A stretch of 64,000 nucleotides of DNA from Nocardia brasiliensis NBRC 14402 (GCF_000308475.2 NZ_BAFT02000103.1:42004-106003); one strand, 5' to 3'; positions 43,036 to 51,642 are shown, counted from the first letter of the stretch. Numbers and translations: made by a program. Notes: generated by a model not told the origin, from the sequence alone.

Positions 43036-43432
43036 GTTCTTCTCCTCATGTTCGCACTGACGATCTGCGACGTGTCGACCGTCGTACACGGTTGTGGACG
43101 ATGAATTTCCGGACCATTACGCGGCTGTTACGACCGCCGAGACGGTGAATTGGGTCACAGCAGTCGCTTCGGAGTACTGCGGCGGCCGCTCGAACCGGTC
43201 CGGATATCAGCACGAACTGGCAATACATACACCTCCGACGGTATGTCGTAGAGGCGTGTCCGGCGGCAGGGAAACGCCTATATGGAACCGCGGGTACCGG
43301 TGACAACCTTGCGCACTTACATACATCTTTGTATGTTTGTTTCAGCTCGATCCGGACGGATCGGTCAGCGTCGTCCGCCAGCGGGCGGTACCCGGCGGGG
43401 GCCGCCGGGCTAGGCACTATCTGAGGAGTTCG
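43036..43432. other. Divergent control region between the permease and the thiolase operon
   Basis: No gene is supported. It contains a second arrangement of the operator half-sites, ACATAC-N10-GTATGT (43225-43246), and the perfect operator at 43319. Promoters of both directions should lie here. Confidence 0.55.
43319..43336. promoter_or_regulatory. 18-bp operator ACATACATCTTTGTATGT of the thiolase operon
   Basis: A perfect inverted repeat, ACATACA-N4-TGTATGT, identical in its arms to the one before the TetR gene (40537-40554) and 97 bases before the thiolase start. Confidence 0.8.
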
Positions 43433-44638
43433 ATGGCGAACAAGGTTTACGTCGTCGGCGTCGGCATGACGAAGTTCGAGAAGCCGGGCCGCCGCAAGAA
43501 CGAAGACGGGACCGACTGGGACTACCCGGACATGGCGCGGGAGTCCGGGACCAAGGCGCTAGCCGATGCGGGCATCGCCTACGACCTGGTAGAGCAGGCC
43601 TACGTCGGCTACGTGTACGGCGAATCCACGTCCGGTCAGCGCGCGGTCTACGAACTCGGCATGACCGGTGTCCCGGTGGTGAACGTCAACAACAACTGTT
43701 CCACCGGCTCGACCGCGCTCTACCTTGCGGCACAGGCGATTCGGGGCGGGCTGGCCGAGTGCACGCTGGCGCTCGGCTTCGAGAAGATGCAGCCGGGCTC
43801 GCTCGGCTCGACCTGGGACGACCGCGAACAGCCGATGGCCAGGCACATCATGGCGCTCGCCGAGATCTCCGAGGTGCTGTTCCCGGTGGCGCCGTGGATG
43901 TTCGGCGCGGCCGGCCGCGAGCACATGAAGCAGTACGGCACCACGGCCGAGCACTTCGCCAAGATCGGCTACAAGAACCACAAGCACTCGGTGAACAACC
44001 CGTACTCGCAGTTCCAGGACGCGTACTCGATGGACGACATCCTCGGCGCGCGCATGATCTACGACCCCCTCACCAAGCTGCAGTGCTCACCGACCTCGGA
44101 CGGTTCCGGCGCGGTGATCCTGGCCAGTGAGGCGTTCGTGGACAAGCACAACCTCGCCGCGCAGGCGGTCGAGATCGTCGGCCAGGCGATGACCACCGAC
44201 TTCAAGTCCACCTTCGACGAGACCGCCAAGAACCTCGTCGGCTACGACATGACCGTGCAGGCGGCCCGCAAGGTCTATGAGCAGGCCGGTCTCGGCGCCG
44301 AAGACTTTCAGGTCATCGAGCTGCACGACTGCTTCTCGGCCAACGAGCTGCTCACCTACGAGGCGCTGGGTCTCTGTGGCGAGGGCGAAGCCGGAAAGCT
44401 GATCGACGACAATCTGACCACCTACGGCGGCAAGTGGGTGGTGAACCCCTCCGGCGGCCTGATCTCCAAGGGACATCCTTTGGGCGCAACGGGTTTGGCG
44501 CAATGCTCCGAACTCACCTGGCAGCTGCGCGGCACCGCGGACAAGCGGCAGGTCGACGGCGTCACCGCCGCGCTGCAGCACAACATCGGTCTCGGCGGCG
44601 CCGCGGTCGTCACGGCCTACCAGCGCGCCGACCGCTGA
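43433..44638 (+). CDS. Thiolase-like lipid-transfer protein (SCP-x type)
   Basis: A 401-residue member of the thiolase superfamily in the Ltp/SCP-x branch. The active Cys89 is in VNVNNNCSTGSTAL. HDCFSANEL replaces the usual NEAFA, and GGLISKGHPLGATG carries the catalytic His. Ltp-type proteins act in cleavage or condensation of branched acyl-CoAs such as sterol side chains. It is first in an operon with SRPBCC, MaoC, SDR and acyl-CoA dehydrogenase genes, so a beta-oxidation-like pathway is likely. TGAGGAG is the ribosome binding site. Confidence 0.9.
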   Translation: MANKVYVVGVGMTKFEKPGRRKNEDGTDWDYPDMARESGTKALADAGIAYDLVEQAYVGYVYGESTSGQRAVYELGMTGVPVVNVNNNCSTGSTALYLAAQAIRGGLAECTLALGFEKMQPGSLGSTWDDREQPMARHIMALAEISEVLFPVAPWMFGAAGREHMKQYGTTAEHFAKIGYKNHKHSVNNPYSQFQDAYSMDDILGARMIYDPLTKLQCSPTSDGSGAVILASEAFVDKHNLAAQAVEIVGQAMTTDFKSTFDETAKNLVGYDMTVQAARKVYEQAGLGAEDFQVIELHDCFSANELLTYEALGLCGEGEAGKLIDDNLTTYGGKWVVNPSGGLISKGHPLGATGLAQCSELTWQLRGTADKRQVDGVTAALQHNIGLGGAAVVTAYQRADR

Positions 44639-44703
44639 GCCGGACCGTCACCGAACATCCGACCGCTGAACTCGCACAACACATCTCGACGAGGAGTCAA
44701 CAC

Positions 44704-45141
44704 ATGGGACACATCGAAGCCACCAAGGACGTCAACGCCACCCCCGATGCCCTCTGGGCGGTCGTCTCCGACCCGCAGACCTGGGACAAGTGGTTCACCA
44801 TCCACGAGCGTTTCATGGAGGAGCCGCCCGCCGTGCTCACCGAGGGCGCCAAGCTCGTCGCCAAGATCGTGATGCTCGGCATGGCGAACAAGCTGGAGTG
44901 GACCGTCGTCTCCGTCGCGCAGCCGTCCAAGCTCACCCTCGGCGGCACCGGAATGGCCGGTGTGAAGACCGAGTTCACCTTCGACATCCAGCCCAAGGGT
45001 GACGGCGGCAGCACCATCCTGGTGTCCGGCGACTTCGAGGGCGCGCTGATCAAGGGCGCGCTCGGCAAGGCGGTCGAGAAGGACGGACTCAAGCAGCTGG
45101 ACAAGTCCCTCGAGCAGCTCGACGCGCTGGCCTCGGCATGA
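44704..45141 (+). CDS. SRPBCC-family lipid-binding protein
   Basis: A 145-residue START/Bet v1-like protein (MGHIEATKDVNATPDALWAVVSDPQTWDKWFTIHE at the start and a long amphipathic C-terminal helix). These proteins bind hydrophobic ligands in a closed pocket. Its place in the operon suggests it holds or delivers the lipid substrate. It overlaps the MaoC gene by 4 bases (ATGA). CGAGGAG stands about 11 bases before the ATG. Confidence 0.86.
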   Translation: MGHIEATKDVNATPDALWAVVSDPQTWDKWFTIHERFMEEPPAVLTEGAKLVAKIVMLGMANKLEWTVVSVAQPSKLTLGGTGMAGVKTEFTFDIQPKGDGGSTILVSGDFEGALIKGALGKAVEKDGLKQLDKSLEQLDALASA

Positions 45142-46016
45142 CCGCCGAGACCGCCGCGGCGCGGCTGGTCGAGTTCGACGACGCGGGCCTGGAAACCTGG
45201 TGTGACGACGAGCGTTTCGAGGTCACCGGCGAACGGATCGGCGAATACGCCGCGGCCACCAACGATCCGATCGAGGCGCACCTCGCGGGCCGGGTCGCAT
45301 CGCCGATCTTCGCCATCGTGCCGGTGTTCGAGGCGATGATGATGCCGGTGATCGATGTCGCGCCGATGGACATCTTCGGCCGGGTTGTGCACGGCGAGCA
45401 GGACTTCCACTTCCACCGGGCCATCCAGCCCGGCGACAAGCTGGTCTCGCGGGCCAAGGCGACCGGATACACCAGCCGGTCCAACGGCACGACCATCACT
45501 ATCCTCATCGAATGTCGCACCGAGGAAGGGGAATTGGTCAACGAGCAGTACCTGACCGCCTTCTTCCGCAATATCGACGCCGGCAAGTCGGTCGGCACGG
45601 CGGCGCCGGCGCACAAGTTCGACGAGAGCCTGCGCGCGCAGCCGCCGGTGGCGGTCGTGGCCCAGCACGTGGACGACGACCAAACCTTCCGGTACTCACC
45701 GGCTTCCGGTGATCCGGTGCCGCTGCACCTCGACGAGCAGGTGGCCAAGGATGCCGGGCTGCCCGGCATCATCGCGCACGGCCTCTGCACCATGGCGTTC
45801 GCGTCGTGGGCGGTGCTCACCGAGGTGGGCGGTTCGGATGTCAACCGGCTGAAGCGATTCGCCGTGCGGTTCGCCAAGATGGTCTTCCCGGGCGACGACC
45901 TGGAAACCCGCATCTGGCAGGTCGGCTCCGCCGACGGTGTCACCACCTACGCGTTCGAAACCGTGCGCGGCACGGACGTGGTGCTCAGCGACGGGCTCGC
46001 CGAGATCGCGGACTGA
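45138..46016 (+). CDS. MaoC-like enoyl-CoA hydratase, double hot-dog
   Basis: A 292-residue protein with two hot-dog domains, like mycobacterial HtdY-type (R)-hydratases, expected to hydrate trans-2-enoyl-CoA. The catalytic stretch is in the second domain, YSPASGDPVPLHLDEQVAKDAGLPGIIAHGL: the Asp and His of the hydratase-2 motif are kept, but the usual Asn (GDxNPLH) is Val. It is translated from an overlap with the SRPBCC gene. The first domain has lost the motif, as is normal for this architecture. Confidence 0.86.
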   Translation: MTAETAAARLVEFDDAGLETWCDDERFEVTGERIGEYAAATNDPIEAHLAGRVASPIFAIVPVFEAMMMPVIDVAPMDIFGRVVHGEQDFHFHRAIQPGDKLVSRAKATGYTSRSNGTTITILIECRTEEGELVNEQYLTAFFRNIDAGKSVGTAAPAHKFDESLRAQPPVAVVAQHVDDDQTFRYSPASGDPVPLHLDEQVAKDAGLPGIIAHGLCTMAFASWAVLTEVGGSDVNRLKRFAVRFAKMVFPGDDLETRIWQVGSADGVTTYAFETVRGTDVVLSDGLAEIAD

Positions 46017-46069
46017 GCGAAAACCCTTACCAGGTCGCACAATTCATCTTCAGGAAAAAGGAGACATCG

Positions 46070-46948
46070 ATGGGTGCACTCGAAGGTCGAGTAGCCATCA
46101 TCACCGGCGCCGGGCGCGGCATCGGCCGCGAGCACGCCCTGCTGTTCGCCCGGGAGGGCGCGGCCGTGGTCGTCAACGACCTCGGCGGCAGCAACGAGGG
46201 CGAGGGCACCGACACCACGCCCGCGCAAGAGGTCGCGAACGAGATCGTCGCCGCGGGCGGCAAAGCGGTGGCCAACACCGACAACATCGCCACCTGGGAC
46301 GGCGCGAAGCGGGTAGTCGACCAGGCCGTCGCCGAGCTCGGTGGGCTCGACATCGTGGTCAACAACGCGGGCATCCTGCGCGACGCGTTCATCGCCGGCA
46401 TGGACGAAGCGCAATGGGACGCGGTGATCGCGGTGCACCTCAAAGGCCACGCCGCCGTGCTGCACCACGCCGCCGCCTACTGGAAAGACCAGAGCAAGGC
46501 CGGCAACCAGCCCAACGCGGCGGTGATCAACACCGCGTCCGCCTCCGGCACCACGGTGCCCAACGCCGGCCAGGGCAACTACGGCGCGGCCAAGGCGGGG
46601 ATCGCCGCGCTGACCCTCGTCGCGGCCGACGAACTCGCTCGCTACGGCGTACGCGTCAACGCCATCGCGCCGATCGCGCGCACCAGGCTCACCCTCGCCA
46701 CGCCGGGCATGGGCGCGATGATGGCCGCCGAGGCCGACGAGGTGGAGGAGGGCGGCTTCGACGCCTTCAGCCCCGCCAACATCTCGCCGCTGGTGGCCTA
46801 CCTGGCCTCGGACAAGTGCCCGATCACCGGCAAGGTGTTCGCGGTACAGGGCGGCGCCATTTCCGAGCTGGCCGGTTGGCACGATGTGAAGACGATCGAG
46901 ACCGACGGGCCCTGGCTGATCGACGACATCTCCGCCCGGCTGCCCTGA
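46070..46948 (+). CDS. SDR-family 3-hydroxyacyl-CoA dehydrogenase-like protein
   Basis: A 292-residue SDR with the TGAGRGIG cofactor loop, VNDLGG after beta-2 (NAD preference), VNNAG and the catalytic NTASASG ... YGAAKAG. The motif VVVNDLGGSNEGEG and the length match the dehydrogenase part of multifunctional type-2 beta-oxidation enzymes. It should follow the MaoC hydratase in the same pathway. AAAGGAGA precedes the ATG. Confidence 0.9.
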   Translation: MGALEGRVAIITGAGRGIGREHALLFAREGAAVVVNDLGGSNEGEGTDTTPAQEVANEIVAAGGKAVANTDNIATWDGAKRVVDQAVAELGGLDIVVNNAGILRDAFIAGMDEAQWDAVIAVHLKGHAAVLHHAAAYWKDQSKAGNQPNAAVINTASASGTTVPNAGQGNYGAAKAGIAALTLVAADELARYGVRVNAIAPIARTRLTLATPGMGAMMAAEADEVEEGGFDAFSPANISPLVAYLASDKCPITGKVFAVQGGAISELAGWHDVKTIETDGPWLIDDISARLP

Positions 46949-46975
46949 GCTCGCCGCAACGTTAGGAGAACAACG

Positions 46976-48235
46976 ATGTTCGAATGGTCCGAGACCGATC
47001 TGCTGATCCGCGATGCCGTGCGGACGTTCATCGACAAGGAGATCCGGCCCAACCTGGACGCCCTGGACAGCGGCGAGCTGTCGCCGTACCCGATCATCCG
47101 GAAGCTGTTCAGCGAGTTCGGGATCGATGCGATGGGCGAGGAAGCGGTGACCAAGCTGCTCGCCAAGCAGGAGGCGAAGGAAGCGGCCATCGCGGCGGGC
47201 GAACCGAAGCCGGAGAAGAAGGAGAAGTCTTCCGGCGGTAGCCCGTTCGCCGGGCAGGAATCGCTGATGGCGGTGCTCATCGGTGAACTGTCCGGTGTCT
47301 GCATGGGCGTGGTCACCGCGCTCGGTGTCAGCATCGGTCTCGGCGCCACCACCATCATGTCGCGGGGCACGCTGGCCCAGAAGCAGCGCTGGCTCACCGA
47401 CATCGTGACCATGAAAAAGGTTGCGGCGTGGGCCATCACGGAGCCGGACTCCGGGTCCGACGCGTTCGGCGGCATGAAGACCTACGTCAAACGCGACGGC
47501 GAGGACTACCTGCTCAACGGGCAGAAGACCTTCATCACCAACGGTCCCTTCGCCGACGTGATGATCGTCTACGCCAAGCTCGACGAGGGCGACGGCGCCG
47601 ACAAGCGCGAGCGCAAGGTGCTGACCTTCGTGCTGGACAAGGGCATGGAGGGCCTCACCCAGGGCAAGCCGTTCAAGAAGATGGGCCTGCACGCCTCGCC
47701 CACCGGTGAGCTGTTCTTCGACAACGTCCGCCTCGGCCGGGACCGGCTGCTCGGCGAAACCGAGGAGCACAAGGGCGGCGACGGCAGGGAAAGCGCGCGG
47801 TCCAGCTTCACCGCGGAACGGGTCGGCGTCGCGTTCATGGCGTTGGGCATCATCAACGAATGCCACCGGCTCTGCCTGGAATATGCCAAGAGCCGCAAGC
47901 TCTGGGGCCAGGAGATCGGGCGGTTCCAGTTGGTGCAGCTCAAGCTGGCCAAGATGGAGATCGCGCGCATCAACGTGCAGAACATGGTGTTCAACACGCT
48001 GGAACGGGGCCGCGCGGGCAAGCCGCCGACGCTGGCCGAGGCCTCGGCGATGAAGCTGTACGCGTCCGAGGCGGCCACCGAGGTCGCCATGGAGGCGGTC
48101 CAATTGTTCGGCGGTAACGGGTACATGACCGAGTACCGCGTGGAACAGCTTGCGCGCGACGCGAAGTCGCTGATGATCTACGCGGGCAGCAACGAGATCC
48201 AGGTGACCCACATCGCCAAGGGTCTGCTGGCCTGA
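46976..48235 (+). CDS. Acyl-CoA dehydrogenase
   Basis: FAD-dependent acyl-CoA dehydrogenase of 419 residues. Conserved parts are WAITEPDSGSDAFGGMKT, NGQKTFITNG, VQLFGGNGYMTEYRVEQLARDAKSLMIYAGSNEIQ and the final HIAKGLLA. An acidic/Lys-rich loop (about 60-85, with KQEAKEAAIAAGEPKPEKKEK) is inserted between the first helices. It introduces the double bond that the MaoC protein would hydrate. TAGGAGAA is the ribosome binding site, and a hairpin follows, closing the operon. Confidence 0.93.
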   Translation: MFEWSETDLLIRDAVRTFIDKEIRPNLDALDSGELSPYPIIRKLFSEFGIDAMGEEAVTKLLAKQEAKEAAIAAGEPKPEKKEKSSGGSPFAGQESLMAVLIGELSGVCMGVVTALGVSIGLGATTIMSRGTLAQKQRWLTDIVTMKKVAAWAITEPDSGSDAFGGMKTYVKRDGEDYLLNGQKTFITNGPFADVMIVYAKLDEGDGADKRERKVLTFVLDKGMEGLTQGKPFKKMGLHASPTGELFFDNVRLGRDRLLGETEEHKGGDGRESARSSFTAERVGVAFMALGIINECHRLCLEYAKSRKLWGQEIGRFQLVQLKLAKMEIARINVQNMVFNTLERGRAGKPPTLAEASAMKLYASEAATEVAMEAVQLFGGNGYMTEYRVEQLARDAKSLMIYAGSNEIQVTHIAKGLLA

Positions 48236-48243
48236 CAGCTCGT

Positions 48244-48282
48244 CGTTCGGGGCGCACCACAACGGCGTGTGCGCTCCGAACG
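48244..48282 (+). terminator. Hairpin terminator of the lipid operon
   Basis: A 14-bp stem with one G-U pair (48244-48257 with 48269-48282) and an 11-base loop. It starts 8 bases after the stop codon and has no T-run. A second hairpin, GGTGCATC with GATGCACC (48311-48332), lies between it and the next gene. Confidence 0.65.
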
Positions 48283-48352
48283 TGCTGTGCCGTTGCAACG
48301 CCGTTGTCCCGGTGCATCTTTCGGGATGCACCGCTCGTGAAGGGGATCGGCC

Positions 48353-49210
48353 ATGATCACCGAAACCACGGCGCACTACGACGGTGTCCGTACCCGGGTG
48401 CTTTCCGTAGCGGGCGCGGACCCGCCGATGCTGCTGCTGCACGGGTATGCGGACAGTGCCGACACCTGGCGCGGGGTGCTCATGGCGCTCGCGGCTGCCG
48501 GACGTGCGGCGTTCGCCGTCGACCTGCCGGGTTTCGGTCTGGCGGATCGGCGCCGGCCCGGTGCGTTGACCCCCCAGTTCGATGCGTTCGTCGATGCGAT
48601 CATCGCCGAGCACGGTCCGTTGACCGTGGTCGGCAACTCACTCGGCGCGGCTACCGCGCTGCATGCCGCCGCCCGGCATTCGGGTGACGAGGTCATCGCC
48701 GTGGTCGCGTTGGACGAACCGCTGCTGGCTCGGCATTGGCTGGCCCGGGTCGGTCGTTTACGTGAGTATCGGCTTTTGTTCCGTCTCCTCGCTGTGCTGC
48801 CGGTGCCGGCTTCGGTGGTGCGCTGGGGTGTGCACCGTGCCGTCGCCACCTTCGTCTACGGCCCCGGCTTCCCCGCCACCCCCGAATTCCTCAGCAGCGC
48901 AGTCCGTTCGATCCCCGACATGGCCGCCGTCGCCGCCCGCGGTCGTGACGCCGTCCGCTATGCCCGCGAACATCCCACCGGCCATGGCCCGCTCGCCCTC
49001 ACCTGCCCCGTCCTCATCGCCCACGGCACCAAAGACCGCATCATCCCCCTCGCCGCCGCCCGCTCCTTACACGCCCTCCTCCCACACAGCGAGTTCCTCC
49101 CTCTCCCCGGCCTAGGCCACTGCCCCCAACTCGACGCCCCCAACCAAATCGCCCAACTCCTCCTCGCCTTCCCCACCACCCCAATCAACCGCCGCCTCCT
49201 GACGGGGTGA
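48353..49210 (+). CDS. Alpha/beta hydrolase
   Basis: A 285-residue alpha/beta hydrolase with the oxyanion strand MLLLHGYADSADTW, the nucleophile elbow VVGNSLGAATAL, the acid in HGTKDRIIP and the histidine in LPGLGHCPQ. It is separated from the lipid operon by two hairpins, so it is probably transcribed on its own. The last 300 bases have a C-rich codon choice (CCC, CTC, CAC) stronger than in neighbours. AAGGGGAT serves as ribosome binding site. Substrate unknown. Confidence 0.86.
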   Translation: MITETTAHYDGVRTRVLSVAGADPPMLLLHGYADSADTWRGVLMALAAAGRAAFAVDLPGFGLADRRRPGALTPQFDAFVDAIIAEHGPLTVVGNSLGAATALHAAARHSGDEVIAVVALDEPLLARHWLARVGRLREYRLLFRLLAVLPVPASVVRWGVHRAVATFVYGPGFPATPEFLSSAVRSIPDMAAVAARGRDAVRYAREHPTGHGPLALTCPVLIAHGTKDRIIPLAAARSLHALLPHSEFLPLPGLGHCPQLDAPNQIAQLLLAFPTTPINRRLLTG

Positions 49211-49218
49211 GCACGGCC

Positions 49219-49743
49219 TTACGGCTGTGGTGCCGGTGTATTCGTGGCGGTCGCGCCGAAACGGTGCTCGAGGTGTGTCATCCGTGCGGCGAGTCTGAGT
49301 CGGTCACTGCCTAGGCGTTTCGTCTGCCGATGGAGACGGTGCGTCTGCGTCTGCAGTATGCCCAGCTCCGGCTCGAACAAGGCTTTGCGCCGCCTGGATA
49401 CTCCGGCCCTGATCTGCAGGGTATGGCTTTGCGAGACAACGTTGGTCGTCCGCGTCGACAGCTGATCGATTCGCGTTGCGAGTCGGGCCGAGCTGGTTGT
49501 CAGCCGGTCGATCTCGGCGAGAACGGATTCCTGCTCGGATCGAGGTGGTGCAGTCGGCTGCCGGTGTGGCGCTCTCAATTCCCCGTCAGCCCGCTGCTCC
49601 AGGCGAAACAGCTGTAGTTCGATACGGCGGATCGTGCGACCTATTGCTTCGGCTTGCCCGGTGGAAGCTCGGGCCACCTCGTGCAGGCTCGCGATGTCAT
49701 TCCGGAGCCGGTAGACAGCATGCTGGAGCTCGGCGATTCCCAT
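49219..49743 (-). CDS. Coiled-coil protein of unknown function
   Basis: A 174-residue, highly charged, helical protein with heptad-like leucine spacing (LQHAVYRLRNDIASLHEVARASTG, IGRTIRRIELQLFRLEQR, EIDRLTTSSARLATRIDQLSTRTTNV). No signal peptide or membrane segment. No family recognised. It lies downstream of another coiled-coil gene in the same direction, with a 138-base gap, so the two may act together. The ATG at 49743 is chosen; a TTG three codons upstream is possible. Confidence 0.65.
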   Translation of the reverse strand: MGIAELQHAVYRLRNDIASLHEVARASTGQAEAIGRTIRRIELQLFRLEQRADGELRAPHRQPTAPPRSEQESVLAEIDRLTTSSARLATRIDQLSTRTTNVVSQSHTLQIRAGVSRRRKALFEPELGILQTQTHRLHRQTKRLGSDRLRLAARMTHLEHRFGATATNTPAPQP

Positions 49744-49880
49744 GGCGCGCAACGCTAGCCGTCGCTACAGGGTAAGTCGACCCCATTGTCGACCTGCGAA
49801 AGACGCTCTGACCTGCGGTGTATCGGGCCGGTTCGCTGCACCGCACATCGTGCTCGTCCGAATGGAACGGTTCGCCGGTT

Positions 49881-50588
49881 TCAGAATGGTGGGTCGAGTT
49901 CGTCTCTGCGCTGTGCGGGCTGCTGTTTGCGCAGCAGTTCCACGACGGTGTCGAGGGTTCGGGAGTTCTGGTGAATGGTTCCCTCCAATTGATCCACCTG
50001 CTTTTGCAGTTTGCCCATCTGAGTCTCGAGCGGGACGAACCGTGCCGGTAACGCTGCGAGTTCGCCGACCTGGCTTGTGAGTTCACCGACTTGGCTTGTG
50101 AGTTCACCGACTTGGCTTGTGAGTTCACCGACTTGGCTTGTGAGTTGGTCGTATTGGCTTGTGAGTTGGTCGAATCGGCTTGTGAGTTCGCTGACCTGGG
50201 TTGTGAGGGTGGTGACCTGTGCTGGTAGTGGTGCGAGTTCGCCGACCTGGCCGGTGAGTTCGCTGACCTGGGTTGTGAGGGTGGCGACTTGTGCTGGTAG
50301 TGGTGCGAGTTCGTCGAGGTTGGTGGTGACGTCGCGGAGTTGGGTGGTGACGTCTCCGAGTTGAGACTCCACGCGGTCCAGTCGCCGGCCGTGTTCGCGC
50401 TGGGTGGTGAGCAGGAGACCGAAGTGGCGTTCGGAAGTTCGCTCCAGCCGTCCTAGGCGTAGGTGGACGTCGCGAACTGTGCGATCGCACTCGACCACAT
50501 CGTTCTTGATCTTGTCGCTCAGTTCGTACAGTCCGTAGATGTCGCCGCGCAGTTGGTTGACGGTTCGGTCGGTGTGCTGGCTCCCCAT
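49881..50588 (-). CDS. Coiled-coil protein built of LTSQVGE heptad repeats
   Basis: A 235-residue helical protein. Residues about 95-180 consist of tandem heptads such as LTSQVGE, LTSQYDQ and LTSRFDQ, together with two 24-residue repeats (LAPLPAQVATLTTQVSELTGQVGE and a near copy), which should form a long coiled coil. The N-terminus (NQLRGDIYGLYELSDKIKNDVVECDRTVRDVHLRLGRLERTSERHFG) is also helical. No signal or membrane helix. Function unknown. The encoding DNA has exact 21-bp repeats that invite copy-number change. Confidence 0.72.
   Translation of the reverse strand: MGSQHTDRTVNQLRGDIYGLYELSDKIKNDVVECDRTVRDVHLRLGRLERTSERHFGLLLTTQREHGRRLDRVESQLGDVTTQLRDVTTNLDELAPLPAQVATLTTQVSELTGQVGELAPLPAQVTTLTTQVSELTSRFDQLTSQYDQLTSQVGELTSQVGELTSQVGELTSQVGELAALPARFVPLETQMGKLQKQVDQLEGTIHQNSRTLDTVVELLRKQQPAQRRDELDPPF
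50058..50204. repeat. Seven tandem 21-bp repeats inside the coiled-coil gene
   Basis: Units start at 50058, 50079, 50100, 50121, 50142, 50163 and 50184. Units 2, 3 and 4 are identical (GAGTTCACCGACTTGGCTTG plus T); the others differ at a few bases. Each unit encodes one heptad on the minus strand. Confidence 0.9.
50184..50327. repeat. Two 72-bp repeats inside the coiled-coil gene
   Basis: 50184-50255 and 50256-50327 are near-identical copies, each opening with GAGTTCGCTGACCTGGGTTG. Each encodes 24 residues on the minus strand. They partly overlap the last 21-bp unit. Confidence 0.8.
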
Positions 50589-50674
50589 GCCACGAGATTA
50601 GGTCTCGGTGCGAGCGCGATCGAGATCTTTCTTCGATCTGGGGACAACTTCTCTACCTGTGGATATCCGGTCGT

Positions 50675-51586
50675 TCAGACTGCGCGGAGGCGGTTGCGGC
50701 TGGCGTAGACGTGCTCGGCGATCAGGGTGGCGATGCGGTCGGGGGCTTCGAGCATCGGGACGTGGCCGACCCCGTGGACGACGATGCGATCGGCGGAGTC
50801 GGGCAGCTCTTTCAAGTACCGGCGGGCGTAGACGCGATTGGGGATCACCCGGTCGTATTCGGCGAGCAGCAGCCGGACGGGCGTGGTGAGGGTGGACAGG
50901 TCTTCCTGTCCCGGCCCGCGCAGACCGGCGATGATGAACGGGATCATCGTCGGGCAGTGCAGCGCCGCCATGATGCACGCCGCGGCGTCGGCCCGGGACA
51001 CCGCCGAAGCGTTCTTGCTCAGCGGGAGCAACGCCAAGCGTTGCGCGATCGGATTGTTGATCGCGAAACTGCCCAGCCGCTTGCCGATTTCGATGACCGG
51101 AACCAGCGACAGGAACTTCAGGCTGATCCGGAGCTGGGTGATCGAGGGCGCGTGCCAGCCGCCCGCCGGCGCGACGAGGGTGAGGGTGCGGGCCCGCCCG
51201 CGCCGGGCGAGTTCGACTCCGACCCACCCGCCGAGCGAGTTGCCCGCGATGTGGCAGGTGCGCCAGCCGAGGTCGTCCAGCTGGTCCTCGATCCGGTCCG
51301 CGAGCGTGTGCACGGTGACCGACCAGCCGTCCGCGTCCTCACCGCCCCAATGGCCCGCGAAGGCGGGCGCGTACACCTCACACTGGCTCGACAGCCGCGT
51401 CGCCGTCTGCTCCCAGCAGTGCGGCGACATCATGAAGCCGTGCAGCAGGAGCAGCGGGTCGCCGGAGCCCAGATGTAAAGCCTTGACGGCCTTGGGTATT
51501 GCCGGTGCCTGCTTGGCGGGGGCCGGCGGGCGCGCGGGGCGCTTCGCGGCGGCGGTGGGCTTGGAGGTGTCAGACGGCATCGTCAT
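50675..51586 (-). CDS. Alpha/beta hydrolase
   Basis: A 303-residue alpha/beta hydrolase. A Pro/Ala/Lys-rich N-terminal extension of about 35 residues precedes LLLLHGFMMSPHCWEQ. The nucleophile elbow is IAGNSLGGWVG, the acid is in AEYDRVIPN and the histidine in HGVGHVPMLEAPDR. Position next to xth and between icd and trpS recalls the hydrolase genes Rv3337/Rv3338 of M. tuberculosis. The ATG at 51586 follows AGGAAAGG; a GTG one codon upstream is possible. Divergent from xth. Confidence 0.86.
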   Translation of the reverse strand: MTMPSDTSKPTAAAKRPARPPAPAKQAPAIPKAVKALHLGSGDPLLLLHGFMMSPHCWEQTATRLSSQCEVYAPAFAGHWGGEDADGWSVTVHTLADRIEDQLDDLGWRTCHIAGNSLGGWVGVELARRGRARTLTLVAPAGGWHAPSITQLRISLKFLSLVPVIEIGKRLGSFAINNPIAQRLALLPLSKNASAVSRADAAACIMAALHCPTMIPFIIAGLRGPGQEDLSTLTTPVRLLLAEYDRVIPNRVYARRYLKELPDSADRIVVHGVGHVPMLEAPDRIATLIAEHVYASRNRLRAV

Positions 51587-51636
51587 CACCCTTTCCTGGA
51601 CGGCGGTGTCCGAAGGAATTCATCTGACCAGCATTG

Positions 51637-51642
51637 TACGGT
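51637..51642 (+). promoter_or_regulatory. -10 element of xth, leaderless type
   Basis: TACGGT fits TANNNT and lies 6 bases before the GTG at 51649. There is no Shine-Dalgarno sequence. Confidence 0.4.

Noticed and set aside
45947..48613. Minus-strand frame of about 890 codons opposite the SDR and acyl-CoA dehydrogenase genes
   Set aside because: Complement of two clear genes with strong ribosome binding sites.
50058..50327. CRISPR-like regular repeats
   Set aside because: The 21-bp units are directly tandem with no spacers and stay in frame as heptads of a coiled-coil gene.
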